Part shown: positions 54,203 through 64,000 of the stretch, piece by piece
Layout: every line of letters starts with the position of its first letter
Position numbering within the stretch: the first letter of the stretch is position 1
Translations under genes and position numbers: made by a program
Notes under the pieces: generated by a model
Seen by the model: only the letters and a program-made list of their open reading frames with translations
What the model was told of the DNA's origin: nothing
The model's database searches: none
Assembly (NCBI GenBank): GCA_963763475.1
Contig: CAVXOR010000003.1
Span: forward strand, 62,001-126,000
Source of the DNA: AC-32 sp963763475
GTDB taxonomy: Bacteria; Actinomycetota; Thermoleophilia; Gaiellales; Gaiellaceae
DNA: 64,000 nt
Direction of reading: 5' to 3'

Positions 54203-55329
54203 TGGGGCCCGAGCGGCGCTACGCGCTCGACGCGCTGCTCGACGCGCTCGGGCTGCCTTTCGACGAGGGGGTGCGCGTCCCGGACGAGCAGCTCGCCGAG
54301 GTGTTCGGGCTGCTCACGCTCACGCACGAGCGCGACGCCGAGCTCGACCGGCACGGGCGGCCGCTGCCCCCCGCCGACCCGCCGGGGCCGCGGGTCGCCG
54401 AGCTCGCCGCCGGGCTCGGCCTCGAGCGGCGCGGCTACCCCGGCGGCGAGCGCTTCCTAGTCGCGCTCACCCACGACGTCGACCTGCTCGGCGGTGGCGG
54501 GCTCGCGACCGCAGCACGCAAGCTGGCCGGCTCGGTCGCGCACCGCTCGCGGCGGCGCCTGCTCGAGTCCGCGACCTTCGCCGCCGACGCAATCCGTGGC
54601 CGCGATCCGGACTACCCGCTCGAGGCGCTGGTCGCCGCCGAGGCCGACCGCGGCTCGACCTGCTTCTTCCTCACTCGGCAGGAGGCACCCCAGGACGGGT
54701 ACCCGGAGCGTTACGGGCCCGAGCTCGAAGGCGCGGTCGAGCGCACTCGGGGCGAGGGGATCGAGGTCGCGCTGCATGCGTCCTACCGGGCCCGAGAGCG
54801 GCCAGGCGCGATCGCCGAGGAGGCCCACCCGCTCGGCGAGGTGCGGGGCCTGCGCCACCACTATTTGCGCAGTGACCCGGCCCGGCTGGCGGCGGAGCTG
54901 CGCAAGGCCGGCCTGCGCTACGACTCGAGCATCGGCTGGCCCTCGCTGCCGGGGCTGCGGGCGGGGACGCCGTACCCGTACCGGCTCTGGGATGCCGAGC
55001 GGCGCGAGCCCGGCGCCTGGGAGCTGCCGCTCGTCCTGATGGATGCGACCCTGGCCGAGGAGCGCTACCTCGGGCTCGACGCCGAAGCCGCATACGGGGT
55101 CTCGATCGCCGCCCTGGAGCCTGTCGCGAAGCACGGCGGCGCGGTCGCGATTCTCTGGCACCCGCCCTCGCATCATCCCCGGCTATCGAACGGCTACGAC
55201 CGGCTCTTCCGGCGGCTGCTGGCGTGGATCGACGAGCGCGGAGGCCGGGCGGGGAGCGCGGCCGACACGCTCGACCGCTGGGAGGCGCGGCGACTCAGTC
55301 GAAAAGCAGCCGAGCCAGTCGGTCGGTGA
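54202..55329 (+). CDS. Polysaccharide-deacetylase-like protein
   Basis: 375 residues from GTG 54202, coupled to lysS by TAGTG. The N-terminal ~70 residues are a small helical module. FLVALTHDVDLLGGGGLATA holds the motif-1 H-D-x-D, GIEVALHASYRARERPGAIA (H) and GLRHHYLRSDPARLAAELRK follow, and VAILWHPPSHHPRLSNGYDR ends the barrel with the late His pair. This resembles CE4 fold deacetylase-like proteins of the family with a large insert. The substrate is unknown; it overlaps the convergent phosphatase by 35 bp. Confidence 0.72.
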   Translation: MGPERRYALDALLDALGLPFDEGVRVPDEQLAEVFGLLTLTHERDAELDRHGRPLPPADPPGPRVAELAAGLGLERRGYPGGERFLVALTHDVDLLGGGGLATAARKLAGSVAHRSRRRLLESATFAADAIRGRDPDYPLEALVAAEADRGSTCFFLTRQEAPQDGYPERYGPELEGAVERTRGEGIEVALHASYRARERPGAIAEEAHPLGEVRGLRHHYLRSDPARLAAELRKAGLRYDSSIGWPSLPGLRAGTPYPYRLWDAERREPGAWELPLVLMDATLAEERYLGLDAEAAYGVSIAALEPVAKHGGAVAILWHPPSHHPRLSNGYDRLFRRLLAWIDERGGRAGSAADTLDRWEARRLSRKAAEPVGR

Positions 55330-55852
55330 GACGAAGCACTTCCTCGGCGATAGCCCGTTGCTCGCGCCGCGAACGCCCCAGCGGATCCATGACCTCGGGC
55401 ATCTCCGAGGTCCGGAAGTTCGGCGCGCGGGCTGCGTGCGCCTGCGCGACGCGTTCGCGCGCGAGCGCCGCCGGGCCGGCCTGTGCGGCGCGTTCCGTGG
55501 TCTGCTCGAGGAGCAGCACGAGCTCCGGCAGCGTGAACGTGCGCTCGATTCGAGCGGATCCGTCCACGACGGCCGCCTGCACGTGTGACCGCTCGAATCC
55601 GAGCACGAGGTCGAACGGCTCGAGATCGACAGCGGAAAGATCTCTCGCGCGGTGCGAGGTGAGGTCGAGTCCGGACGACTGCGCGAGCTCGACGGCTTCC
55701 GGCAGCGCCGGCACGGGCCCGAGCCCGAGCAGACCGGCAGACACGGTCCTGACCGGCACGTCGGTTCTCATCGCGAAGGCCGCCGCAGCGAGTGGGCTGC
55801 GAAAGCGATTGCCCGTGCAGATGAACGCTACGTCGTACTCGCCGGTGCCCAG
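55295..55852 (-). CDS. Low-molecular-weight protein tyrosine phosphatase (probable CTG or other unusual start)
   Basis: The obvious ATG at 55771 would delete the active site, because the P-loop CTGNRFRSPLA (C-x5-R-S) is encoded just upstream at ~55790-55825 in the same frame. That frame is closed by the TGA of the epimerase at 55864-55862, and no ATG, GTG or TTG lies between that TGA and the P-loop; CTG 55852 is the best candidate. The rest (VLGFERSHVQAAVVDGS, then MPEVMDPLGRS with the catalytic Asp) is typical of Wzb/LMW-PTP. It probably regulates glycan synthesis through a tyrosine kinase, by family. Confidence 0.7.
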   Translation of the reverse strand: MGTGEYDVAFICTGNRFRSPLAAAAFAMRTDVPVRTVSAGLLGLGPVPALPEAVELAQSSGLDLTSHRARDLSAVDLEPFDLVLGFERSHVQAAVVDGSARIERTFTLPELVLLLEQTTERAAQAGPAALARERVAQAHAARAPNFRTSEMPEVMDPLGRSRREQRAIAEEVLRLTDRLARLLFD

Positions 55853-55861
55853 CCCAAGACC

Positions 55862-56869
55862 TCAGCTGCCGGCGGCGGGGGCGCCCGTGGAGACTGCGCG
55901 CACGTGCGCGACGACGTCCGCCAGGATCGTCTCCAAGTCGTTCTCGGGAGCCCAGCCGATCGCCGCGCGTACTTTCTCGATCGCAGGTGCCCGGTGGAGC
56001 ATGTCCTCGATCCCCTGGCCGTAGACGCGGTCGTACGGAATGAAGCTGATCTCGGAGGCCGAGTCCGTGAGAGCGAGCACGCGGTCTGCAAGATCGATGA
56101 TCCGGATGCGCTCCGAGGAGCCGACGTTGAAGATCTCCCCCGACACGCCCGGTGCGTCCATCAGCCCCGTCAGCGCCCGCACGGTGTCCTGCACGTGGCA
56201 GAAGCAGCGGGTCTGTGTGCCGTCACCGTGTACCTCGAGGGGCTCGTCTGCGATTGCCGCCGCCACGAACCTCGGGATGACCATCCCGTACTCGCCGCGT
56301 TGGCCCGGTCCGACCGTGTTGAACAGACGGACGATGACGCAATCGAGGTTGCGTTCGCCGTGGTATGCGAGTGCGAGATGTTCGTCCATCGCTTTCGAGT
56401 CGGCATAGAGCCAGCGCCGCGCCGTCGTCGGCCCGTAGATCCGTCGGTCGTTCTCGTGCAGCGGCCGCTCTTCGCGGTGATCGCCGTAGACCTCGGAGCT
56501 CGACGCGATCAGGACCCGCTTGCCGAAGCGGCTCGCGTGATCGAGCACGTTCTCGGTGCCTTGGACGTTCGTCACCATCGTCCGGACCGGGTGCTCGACG
56601 ATCAGCCGCACACCGACCGCTGCCGCGAGGTGATAGATGACGTCGCACTTGTGGACCAGCTCGTTGACGACGGCGGAGGCGAGCACCGAATCGACCACGA
56701 GGTGGAAGGCCGGGTTCTCGCGTAGCGCGTCGAGGTTCTCGGCCTTTCCCGTCGAGAGGTCGTCGAGGGCATAGACCTCCCAGCCGGATGCGAGCAGGCG
56801 CTCGCTCAGGTGCGAGCCGATGAACCCAGCCCCACCCGTGACGAGCGCCTTACCTGGAGCCCCGCTCAC
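55862..56869 (-). CDS. NAD-dependent epimerase/dehydratase (UDP-sugar type)
   Basis: 335 residues, ATG 56869. KALVTGGAGFIGSHLSERLL is the NAD motif, YALDDLSTGKAENLDALR the adenosine-ribose region, VIYHLAAAVGVRLIVEHPVR, IASSSEVYGDHREERPLHEN and WLYADSKAMDEHLALAYHGE the S/YxxxK catalytic site, then RLFNTVGPGQRGEYGMVIPR and FCHVQDTVRAL. It resembles UDP-glucuronate decarboxylase/UDP-glucose 4-epimerase-type enzymes; the exact reaction cannot be told from sequence alone. Confidence 0.85.
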   Translation of the reverse strand: MSGAPGKALVTGGAGFIGSHLSERLLASGWEVYALDDLSTGKAENLDALRENPAFHLVVDSVLASAVVNELVHKCDVIYHLAAAVGVRLIVEHPVRTMVTNVQGTENVLDHASRFGKRVLIASSSEVYGDHREERPLHENDRRIYGPTTARRWLYADSKAMDEHLALAYHGERNLDCVIVRLFNTVGPGQRGEYGMVIPRFVAAAIADEPLEVHGDGTQTRCFCHVQDTVRALTGLMDAPGVSGEIFNVGSSERIRIIDLADRVLALTDSASEISFIPYDRVYGQGIEDMLHRAPAIEKVRAAIGWAPENDLETILADVVAHVRAVSTGAPAAGS

Positions 56870-57060
56870 GGCGAGAGCGTATCGCGCGCGTTAGATGGCG
56901 CTGCGCCGCCCTCGTCCAATGGTTCGGATCGTGAGTCAATCCCTCAATTGAGGTGGCTCGCCGGAGGGATTCCGCGCGAGCACCGGGCCTTTGGCGCCGA
57001 TGGAGCCTTCGAGCAGGAGTGCGGTTGCCGCCCGACCGCCGCCGAAAAAAACGTACCGAC

Positions 57061-57090
57061 GAGCCGGCCGGGGTCAGCCTCGGCCGGCTC
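57061..57090. terminator. Perfect GC hairpin (possible terminator or regulatory stem)
   Basis: GAGCCGGCCG pairs with CGGCCGGCTC around a 10-base loop. No T tract follows on either strand, so it is not a canonical intrinsic terminator. It lies downstream of the small minus-strand gene at 57212-57364. Confidence 0.35.
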
Positions 57091-57176
57091 GTTGGCCAGA
57101 GGAGTCACTGCACGACGAGTCATCGGGTTCCCGCCACTTGAAGCGGACGTCGCGGCTAGCTCGTCCAAGACGAGGC

Positions 57177-57199
57177 GCCGCCCCGCCGCCCGGGGCGGC
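57177..57199 (-). terminator. Hairpin 12 bp after the stop of the small membrane protein gene
   Basis: GCCGCCCCG pairs with CGGGGCGGC over a 5-base loop. On the minus strand it follows the stop at 57212 closely, as expected for a transcription end. The T tract after it is weak on that strand; on the plus strand the sequence after it is T-rich (CTCTCTTTCC). Confidence 0.4.
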
Positions 57200-57211
57200 A
57201 GCCTCTCTTTC

Positions 57212-57364
57212 CTAGATGCGAGCGGCCGCCGGTTCCCGCGCGAGCAGGAGTGTCGCCGCGACGAAGGTGGTGAGCGCCGGCCCGGCCGCGACGAGCGGCT
57301 CGAGCGTGGCGAGCACCAGATAGCCCACGACGAACAACGATAGTGCTAACAGTCTTCGACCCAT
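57212..57364 (-). CDS. Small membrane protein (50 residues)
   Basis: An ATG at 57364 opens MGRRLLALSLFVVGYLVLAT, followed by EPLVAAGPALTTFVAATLLL and ending AREPAAARI with a stop at 57212. The two hydrophobic stretches could form a hairpin of two helices or one long signal-anchor. No family recognised. It is too short for standard gene calling and has no clear ribosome-binding site; a hairpin 12 bp after the stop supports a transcription unit. Function unknown. It is divergent from clpC. Confidence 0.45.
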   Translation of the reverse strand: MGRRLLALSLFVVGYLVLATLEPLVAAGPALTTFVAATLLLAREPAAARI

Positions 57365-57509
57365 TCCCCTGATGCGCATTTAACGCGATCTGGCGGCAGA
57401 AAGATACGGCTGTCGAACCCCTCCGCGGGGGGAGCGCCACCCCCCGACCCGTCCGCTACGATGGGCGCCTCAGCCATTCCGCGGGGTCCGCGGGGGAAGG
57501 AAGAAGCGA

Positions 57510-60038
<2,529 letters not shown>

Positions 60039-60066
60039 CTCTCGCCCGAGCGGGTAGCTCCCGGGC

Positions 60067-60249
60067 ATGAAGGTTCAGGACGTCGGTCACGCCGCACTCA
60101 GCGGCTGGAAGGGCAAGGTCGCGGATGCGGCCGCGCCGAGGGTGCCACTGCGGGACGACTACGTGCGCGCCGCCTTCGGCTTCTTCTTCCTCGCGCTCTC
60201 GCTCAGCTATCTGGCGAAGACCGCGAGAAGGATCGCCGAGCGCAGCTAG
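60067..60249 (+). CDS. Small hypothetical membrane-associated protein
   Basis: 60 residues from ATG 60067. A polar first half (MKVQDVGHAALSGWKGKVAD) and one hydrophobic helix (AAFGFFFLALSLSYLAKTAR) make a single-pass protein with a basic tail. It sits between clpC and the DMT transporter in the same direction. No family recognised. Confidence 0.55.
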   Translation: MKVQDVGHAALSGWKGKVADAAAPRVPLRDDYVRAAFGFFFLALSLSYLAKTARRIAERS

Positions 60250-60258
60250 CCTCGCCGG

Positions 60259-61197
60259 GTGCCGTCGCGGCTCTACGACCGGCCGATCGGGGCCGCGCTG
60301 GCGGGCGCGCTGGCGATCTCCTTCTCCGGGATCCTCTTCCGTGCTGCCCACGTTTCGCCGTCCACCGGCGCGATGTACCGCTGCCTGCTCGCGCTGCCGG
60401 TGCTCTGGCCGCTGTCGTGGCTGGAGGACCGGAAGTACGGGCCGCGGCCGCTCAGGCAGCGGGCGCTTGCATGGCTGGCCGGGATCTTCTTCGCGGTCGA
60501 CCTGGTCGCCTGGCACGAGGGGATCGAGCAGGTCGGCGCGGGGCTCGCCACGGTGCTCGGCAACCTGCAGGTCGTGTTCGTCGGCCTGCTCGCGTGGTTG
60601 ATCCTCGGCGAACGGCCCTCGAACCGCTCGCTGGCGGCGATCCCGGTCGCGCTGTTCGGAGTCCTGTTGATCTCGGGCGTGTTCGAGAGCGGCGCCTACG
60701 GCAAGAACCCCGGGCTCGGGGTCGCCTACGGGATCCTGACCGCGCTCGCCTACTCCGGTTTCCTGCTCGTGCTGCGCGCCGGGAACGCGGACTGGCGGCG
60801 GCCGGCCGGGCCGCTCTTCGACGCCACGCTCGTCTCCGGGCTCGCCTGCATCCCGATCGGCCTGGCGATCGGCGACCTCGACTGGACTCCCGGCTGGCCG
60901 GCGTGGGGCTACCTGCTCTTGCTCGCCTGGAGCTCGCAGGCGCTTGGCTGGCTCTTGATCTCGATCACGCTCCCGCGCCTGCCGGCGGCGCTGACCTCGG
61001 TGCTGCTGACCCTGCAGCCCGTGCTGTCGGTGCTGTTCGCGTGGGCAATCCTGGACGAGTCGCCCTCCGCGCTTCAGCTCGGCGGTGTCGCGCTCGTCGT
61101 GTGCGGCTTGCTGATCGTCACCTGGGGTAGCCGGCCGAGACGCGTGGCCGAGCCGGGCTACGTGCCGGCGGGACCTCGCGAGTCGCTCGGCTCGTAG
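60259..61197 (+). CDS. DMT-superfamily (EamA) permease
   Basis: 312 residues from GTG 60259 with ten transmembrane helices in two EamA repeats: AAHVSPSTGAMYRCLLALPV, VAWHEGIEQVGAGLATVLGN, LLAWLILGERPSNRSLAAIP in repeat 1; GILTALAYSGFLLVLRAGN, SQALGWLLISITLPRLPAAL, VLSVLFAWAILDESPSALQL in repeat 2. Drug/metabolite transporter type exporter; substrate unknown. Starts 10 bp after the small protein's stop. Confidence 0.9.
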   Translation: MPSRLYDRPIGAALAGALAISFSGILFRAAHVSPSTGAMYRCLLALPVLWPLSWLEDRKYGPRPLRQRALAWLAGIFFAVDLVAWHEGIEQVGAGLATVLGNLQVVFVGLLAWLILGERPSNRSLAAIPVALFGVLLISGVFESGAYGKNPGLGVAYGILTALAYSGFLLVLRAGNADWRRPAGPLFDATLVSGLACIPIGLAIGDLDWTPGWPAWGYLLLLAWSSQALGWLLISITLPRLPAALTSVLLTLQPVLSVLFAWAILDESPSALQLGGVALVVCGLLIVTWGSRPRRVAEPGYVPAGPRESLGS

Positions 61198-61207
61198 TTC
61201 TCCGCGG

Positions 61208-62158
61208 ATGGACCGCCGAGCCTTCATCGCCGGAGCGGCAACGCTCGTCGCGGCGCCTCGCGCGCTCGCGGAGATGGCCGCCGGGACGGAGGTCGCGCTG
61301 GTCACGGCCGACGAGGAGGCACGGCTCGTCGCGGTCGACCTGGCGAGCGGCCGGGTGCGCCGCTACGTGCCCACGCTCGCCAAGCCGCGCAGCATCGAGG
61401 CCGTCGGCCCGATGGCCGTGGTCGCACACTCCGAGCTCGGCGCCGTCTCGCTCGTCCGCGCGGCGACCCTGCGGGTCGAGCACGTGCTGCGCGGCTTCGG
61501 CGAGCCGCGGTACACCGCCGGCCATCCCGACGGCCGGCACGCGTACGTCAGCGACGCGAAGCGCGGCGAGGTGGTGGTGCTCGACGTGATTCGCGGGGCT
61601 GTCCTCTCGCGAGTGCCAGTCGGGGCGCTCGCCCGGCACATCACGATCGACCCGCGTGGCCGCACGCTCTGGGTCGCACTCGGGGCGAAGGCGGAGGAGG
61701 TCGCGGTGGTGGACGTGTCGAGACGCGCACGGCCGCGGCTCGTGGACCGCTTCAGGCCGCCGTTCCTGGCGCACGACGTCGGCTGGGCGCCGGGCGGCAA
61801 CCGCGTGTGGGTCAGCTCCGGGGACCGGAACGAGCTCGCGCTCTACGCCGCGCGCAACGGCCGCCTGCTGCGGCTCACCGCCGACCGGCCGCCGCAGCAT
61901 TTCACCTTCCGCGGCGAGCTCGTCTTCGTCGCGAGCGGCGAGAGCGGCACGTTACGCGTGCACCGCGTCGGCGGAGAGCAGCTCCGCACGACCGCCATTC
62001 CGGACGACTCGTACAACGTGCAGCAGGCGCACGGCTGGGTGGTCACGCCAGGCCTAGGCACGGGCACGCTCTGCGCTCTCGACCGCAGCGGCCGCGTCAG
62101 GTGGCAGCGGACGATCGCGCGCTCCTCGCACGACGCGTGCATCGTCACGCTTCTGTGA
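61208..62158 (+). CDS. Tat-type secreted beta-propeller protein
   Basis: 316 residues from ATG 61208. The N-terminus MDRRAFIAGAATLVAAPRAL has the twin-arginine pattern and a cleavable signal. Then YncE-like propeller blades: RLVAVDLASGRVRRYVPTLA, HPDGRHAYVSDAKRGEVVVL, VPVGALARHITIDPRGRTLW, VWVSSGDRNELALYAARNGR. Probably an exported binding or scaffolding protein; no enzymatic residues are recognised. Precedes radA by 35 bp. Confidence 0.8.
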   Translation: MDRRAFIAGAATLVAAPRALAEMAAGTEVALVTADEEARLVAVDLASGRVRRYVPTLAKPRSIEAVGPMAVVAHSELGAVSLVRAATLRVEHVLRGFGEPRYTAGHPDGRHAYVSDAKRGEVVVLDVIRGAVLSRVPVGALARHITIDPRGRTLWVALGAKAEEVAVVDVSRRARPRLVDRFRPPFLAHDVGWAPGGNRVWVSSGDRNELALYAARNGRLLRLTADRPPQHFTFRGELVFVASGESGTLRVHRVGGEQLRTTAIPDDSYNVQQAHGWVVTPGLGTGTLCALDRSGRVRWQRTIARSSHDACIVTLL

Positions 62159-62193
62159 CGATTCCCGTCCGCGCGGGCTCGTAGGCTGACCGG

Positions 62194-63537
62194 GTGGCAA
62201 AGCCTGCGACCCAGTTCGCGTGCACCGACTGCGGCTACTCGGCCGGGCGCTGGTTCGGCAAGTGCCCGCAGTGCGGCGAGTTCGGGACGCTTCTGGAAGA
62301 CATTCCCGCCGACAGGAAGGGCTCGGGCCCGAAGGCGACGCTGCGCCTGGTCGACGTCAAGGCCGAGGAGGCCGAGCGGATCCCGACGGGTGTGCCAGAG
62401 CTCGACCGCGTGCTCGGCGGCGGGCTCGTGCCGGCGTCGCTCGTGCTGGTCGGCGGCGAGCCCGGGGTGGGCAAGTCCACCCTGCTGCTGAGTGCCCTCG
62501 CGGCGATCTCCAAGGACCGTCGTGCGGTGCTGGTCACCGGCGAGGAGTCATCCGCGCAGGTGAAGCTCCGCGCCGCGCGCCTCGGCGGCGCCGAGAACGT
62601 CGAGATCCTCGCCGAGACCGAGCTCGACGTCGTCTGCGCGACCCTCGAGCAGGAACGCCCCGACGTGTGCGTGATCGACTCGGTGCAGACGCTCTATTCG
62701 TCCGAGCTCGGCTCGGCGCCGGGATCGGTTGGCCAGGTGCGCGAGGCCGCGGGCCGGCTCCTGCGCGTGGCAAAGGAGAACGGCGTCGCCACGATCCTCG
62801 TCGGCCACGTGACCAAGGATGGCGCGGTCGCAGGCCCGCGCGTGCTCGAGCACCTCGTGGACTGCGTGCTGCAGTTCGAGGGCGACCGCTACCACGAGCA
62901 CCGAGTCCTACGCGCCTCCAAGAACCGCTTCGGCTCGACGAACGAGCTCGCCGTGTTCGAGATGACGGGCACAGGCCTCGTCGGAGTGCCGGAGCCGTCG
63001 GAGCTCTTCGGCCGAACGGTCGAAGGTGAGATCGGCTCGGCGGTCGGCTGCGTGGTGGAGGGCTCGCGGCCCCTGCTGCTCGAGATCCAGGCGCTGGTCG
63101 CTCCGACCGATCTCGCGATGCCCCGACGCGTCGGCACGGGCGTCGACCCGAAGCGCCTGGCGATGATCGTCGCCGTGCTCTCGCGGCACGCGCGGATCGC
63201 GCTCGGCCAGGCCGACGTGTTCGTCAACGTCGCCGGCGGCGTTCGCATCGACGAGCCGGGCGCCGACCTGGCGATCGCGCTCGCGATCGTCTCCGCCGCG
63301 AAGAGCGCGCCCGTCAAGCCGAAGGTCGCCGCCTTCGGCGAGGTCGGCCTCACCGGCCGCCTCAGGCCCGCGACGCAGTCCGAGCGCAGACTCGAGGAGT
63401 GCGCGAAGCTCGGCCTTGCCGCGGCAGTCGCCCCGTCCGGCACTCCGGTTCGTGGCAAACTTCGCGTACTCGAGGCAGAGACGCTGAGCCAGGCTGCGAA
63501 GGCGGGGATCGATGCAGAGCGAGCCGAGCCAGGATAG
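62194..63537 (+). CDS. radA: DNA repair protein RadA
   Basis: 447 residues from GTG 62194. FACTDCGYSAGRWFGKCPQC gives the four-Cys zinc finger. LVLVGGEPGVGKSTLLLSAL is Walker A, and DVCVIDSVQTLYSSELGSAP Walker B. RASKNRFGSTNELAVFEM is the KNRFG motif and the C-terminal part is the Lon-like domain (VNVAGGVRIDEPGADLAIAL). RecA-like ATPase promoting branch migration in recombination. Overlaps disA by 26 bp. Confidence 0.96.
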   Translation: MAKPATQFACTDCGYSAGRWFGKCPQCGEFGTLLEDIPADRKGSGPKATLRLVDVKAEEAERIPTGVPELDRVLGGGLVPASLVLVGGEPGVGKSTLLLSALAAISKDRRAVLVTGEESSAQVKLRAARLGGAENVEILAETELDVVCATLEQERPDVCVIDSVQTLYSSELGSAPGSVGQVREAAGRLLRVAKENGVATILVGHVTKDGAVAGPRVLEHLVDCVLQFEGDRYHEHRVLRASKNRFGSTNELAVFEMTGTGLVGVPEPSELFGRTVEGEIGSAVGCVVEGSRPLLLEIQALVAPTDLAMPRRVGTGVDPKRLAMIVAVLSRHARIALGQADVFVNVAGGVRIDEPGADLAIALAIVSAAKSAPVKPKVAAFGEVGLTGRLRPATQSERRLEECAKLGLAAAVAPSGTPVRGKLRVLEAETLSQAAKAGIDAERAEPG

Positions 63538-64000
63538 GACCGACCCGCGGATCCCGCCCCCGCTGGGCATCGTCCGCCAGCCCACACAGCACGACCCGCG
63601 CCTCGACTCGAAGATCCTCGCCGCCGTCGGCCGCATCGCGCCGGGCACCGAGCTGCGCTCCGCGATCGACGACATCATCCGCTCGCGCGAGGGTGCCCTG
63701 ATCGTGATCGGCGAGCCGACCGAGCTCGCGTTCCTGTTCAGCGGCGGGATCAAGCTCGACGTCCCGTTCACCCCGCAGCTGCTCTACGAGCTCGCCAAGA
63801 TGGACGGCGCGATCATCGTCAACTCGGGCTGCTCGAAGCTCGTCTACGCGAACGTGCAGCTGATGCCCGACCCGACGATCGCCTCGAACGAAACGGGCAC
63901 GAGGCACCGCACCGCCGAGCGCGTGGCCAAGCAGACCGAAGCGCTGGTGATCTCGATCTCGCAGCAACGCGAGACTGTGACGGTCTTCGTGGGCCAGAGC
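63512..64000 (+). CDS. disA: DNA-integrity scanning diadenylate cyclase DisA (3' end beyond window)
   Basis: The frame from ATG 63512 is open to the last base (163 codons seen), so the gene is cut off by the window. TELRSAIDDIIRSREGALIV, IKLDVPFTPQLLYELAKMDG, DGAIIVNSGCSKLVYANVQL (D-G-A motif) and GTRHRTAERVAKQTEALVIS (R-H-R motif) define the DAC domain that makes cyclic di-AMP. The C-terminal DNA-binding part is not visible. It follows radA as in many actinobacteria, and the 26-bp overlap suggests coupling. Confidence 0.95.
   Translation, partial: MQSEPSQDRTDPRIPPPLGIVRQPTQHDPRLDSKILAAVGRIAPGTELRSAIDDIIRSREGALIVIGEPTELAFLFSGGIKLDVPFTPQLLYELAKMDGAIIVNSGCSKLVYANVQLMPDPTIASNETGTRHRTAERVAKQTEALVISISQQRETVTVFVGQS

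Larger units (their letters stand above)
56870..57211. other. Intergenic region with hairpins, no gene seen
   Basis: No convincing protein-coding frame lies here. Two G/C hairpins are present (57061-57090 and 57177-57199). It separates the epimerase start from the small membrane gene and clpC, so it probably carries the promoter for the minus-strand epimerase near 56890-56960; I could not identify one with confidence. Confidence 0.4.

Overview
The window is high-GC bacterial chromosome. The gene set and order (greA-lysS, clpC, radA-disA, coaX, dusB, folK, a DUF2469-like protein, many GTG/TTG starts, ATGA/GTGA overlaps) fit an actinobacterium, most plausibly class Thermoleophilia (Gaiellales/Solirubrobacterales type). 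The class-level placement is an inference from gene content, not a phylogeny.

Layout. (1) 1-9.3 kb: surface-glycan genes of visibly lower GC than the rest. They are a partial GT4, an FkbH-ACP-GT2 operon that should make a glyceryl-ACP, a deacetylase-like protein, a hexapeptide acyltransferase, another GT4 and a polytopic GT-C-like protein. (2) 9.3-13.3 kb: a GT4, a secreted lyase-like gene, an unassigned coding stretch and a GNAT-like gene, all on the minus strand and all broken by frameshifts. (3) 13.5-25.2 kb: a sugar-modification cassette. It holds a zinc-finger C-methyltransferase, a DUF4910/DUF2172 aminopeptidase-like protein, an SDR with a substituted active site, a split transketolase, a lipoyl/E3-binding protein without an acyltransferase core, 2-oxoacid dehydrogenase E1 beta and alpha, two nucleotidyltransferases (one RfbF-like), a GT2, an RmlC-like epimerase and an extended SDR. 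A flippase follows. (4) 26.9-45.9 kb: an intact second copy of the GNAT-like gene, then glycosyltransferases, APH-like kinases, a nucleotidyltransferase-thymidylate-kinase fusion, a deacetylase and a Wzm/Wzt-type ABC exporter. (5) 45.9-64 kb: mostly housekeeping genes (folK, coaX, dusB, greA, lysS, clpC, radA, disA), with a peptide-type binding protein, a secreted phosphoesterase, a low-molecular-weight phosphatase and a UDP-sugar-type epimerase among them.

The cassette in (3) is the most interesting system. Two ThDP enzymes, a dedicated lipoyl carrier, a C-methyltransferase and a CDP-sugar-type activation module suggest synthesis of an unusual, possibly two-carbon-branched, nucleotide sugar for the cell-surface glycan built by the surrounding transferases. 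It is flanked by inverted copies of the GNAT-like gene (12.0-13.3 kb broken, 27.0-28.2 kb intact).

Caution: at least a dozen genes between 9.3 and 44.2 kb are split by single-base shifts in the same (+1, extra base) direction, several at G or C runs. Each such gene is annotated as one gene with a noted shift. Most are probably sequence errors rather than real decay.
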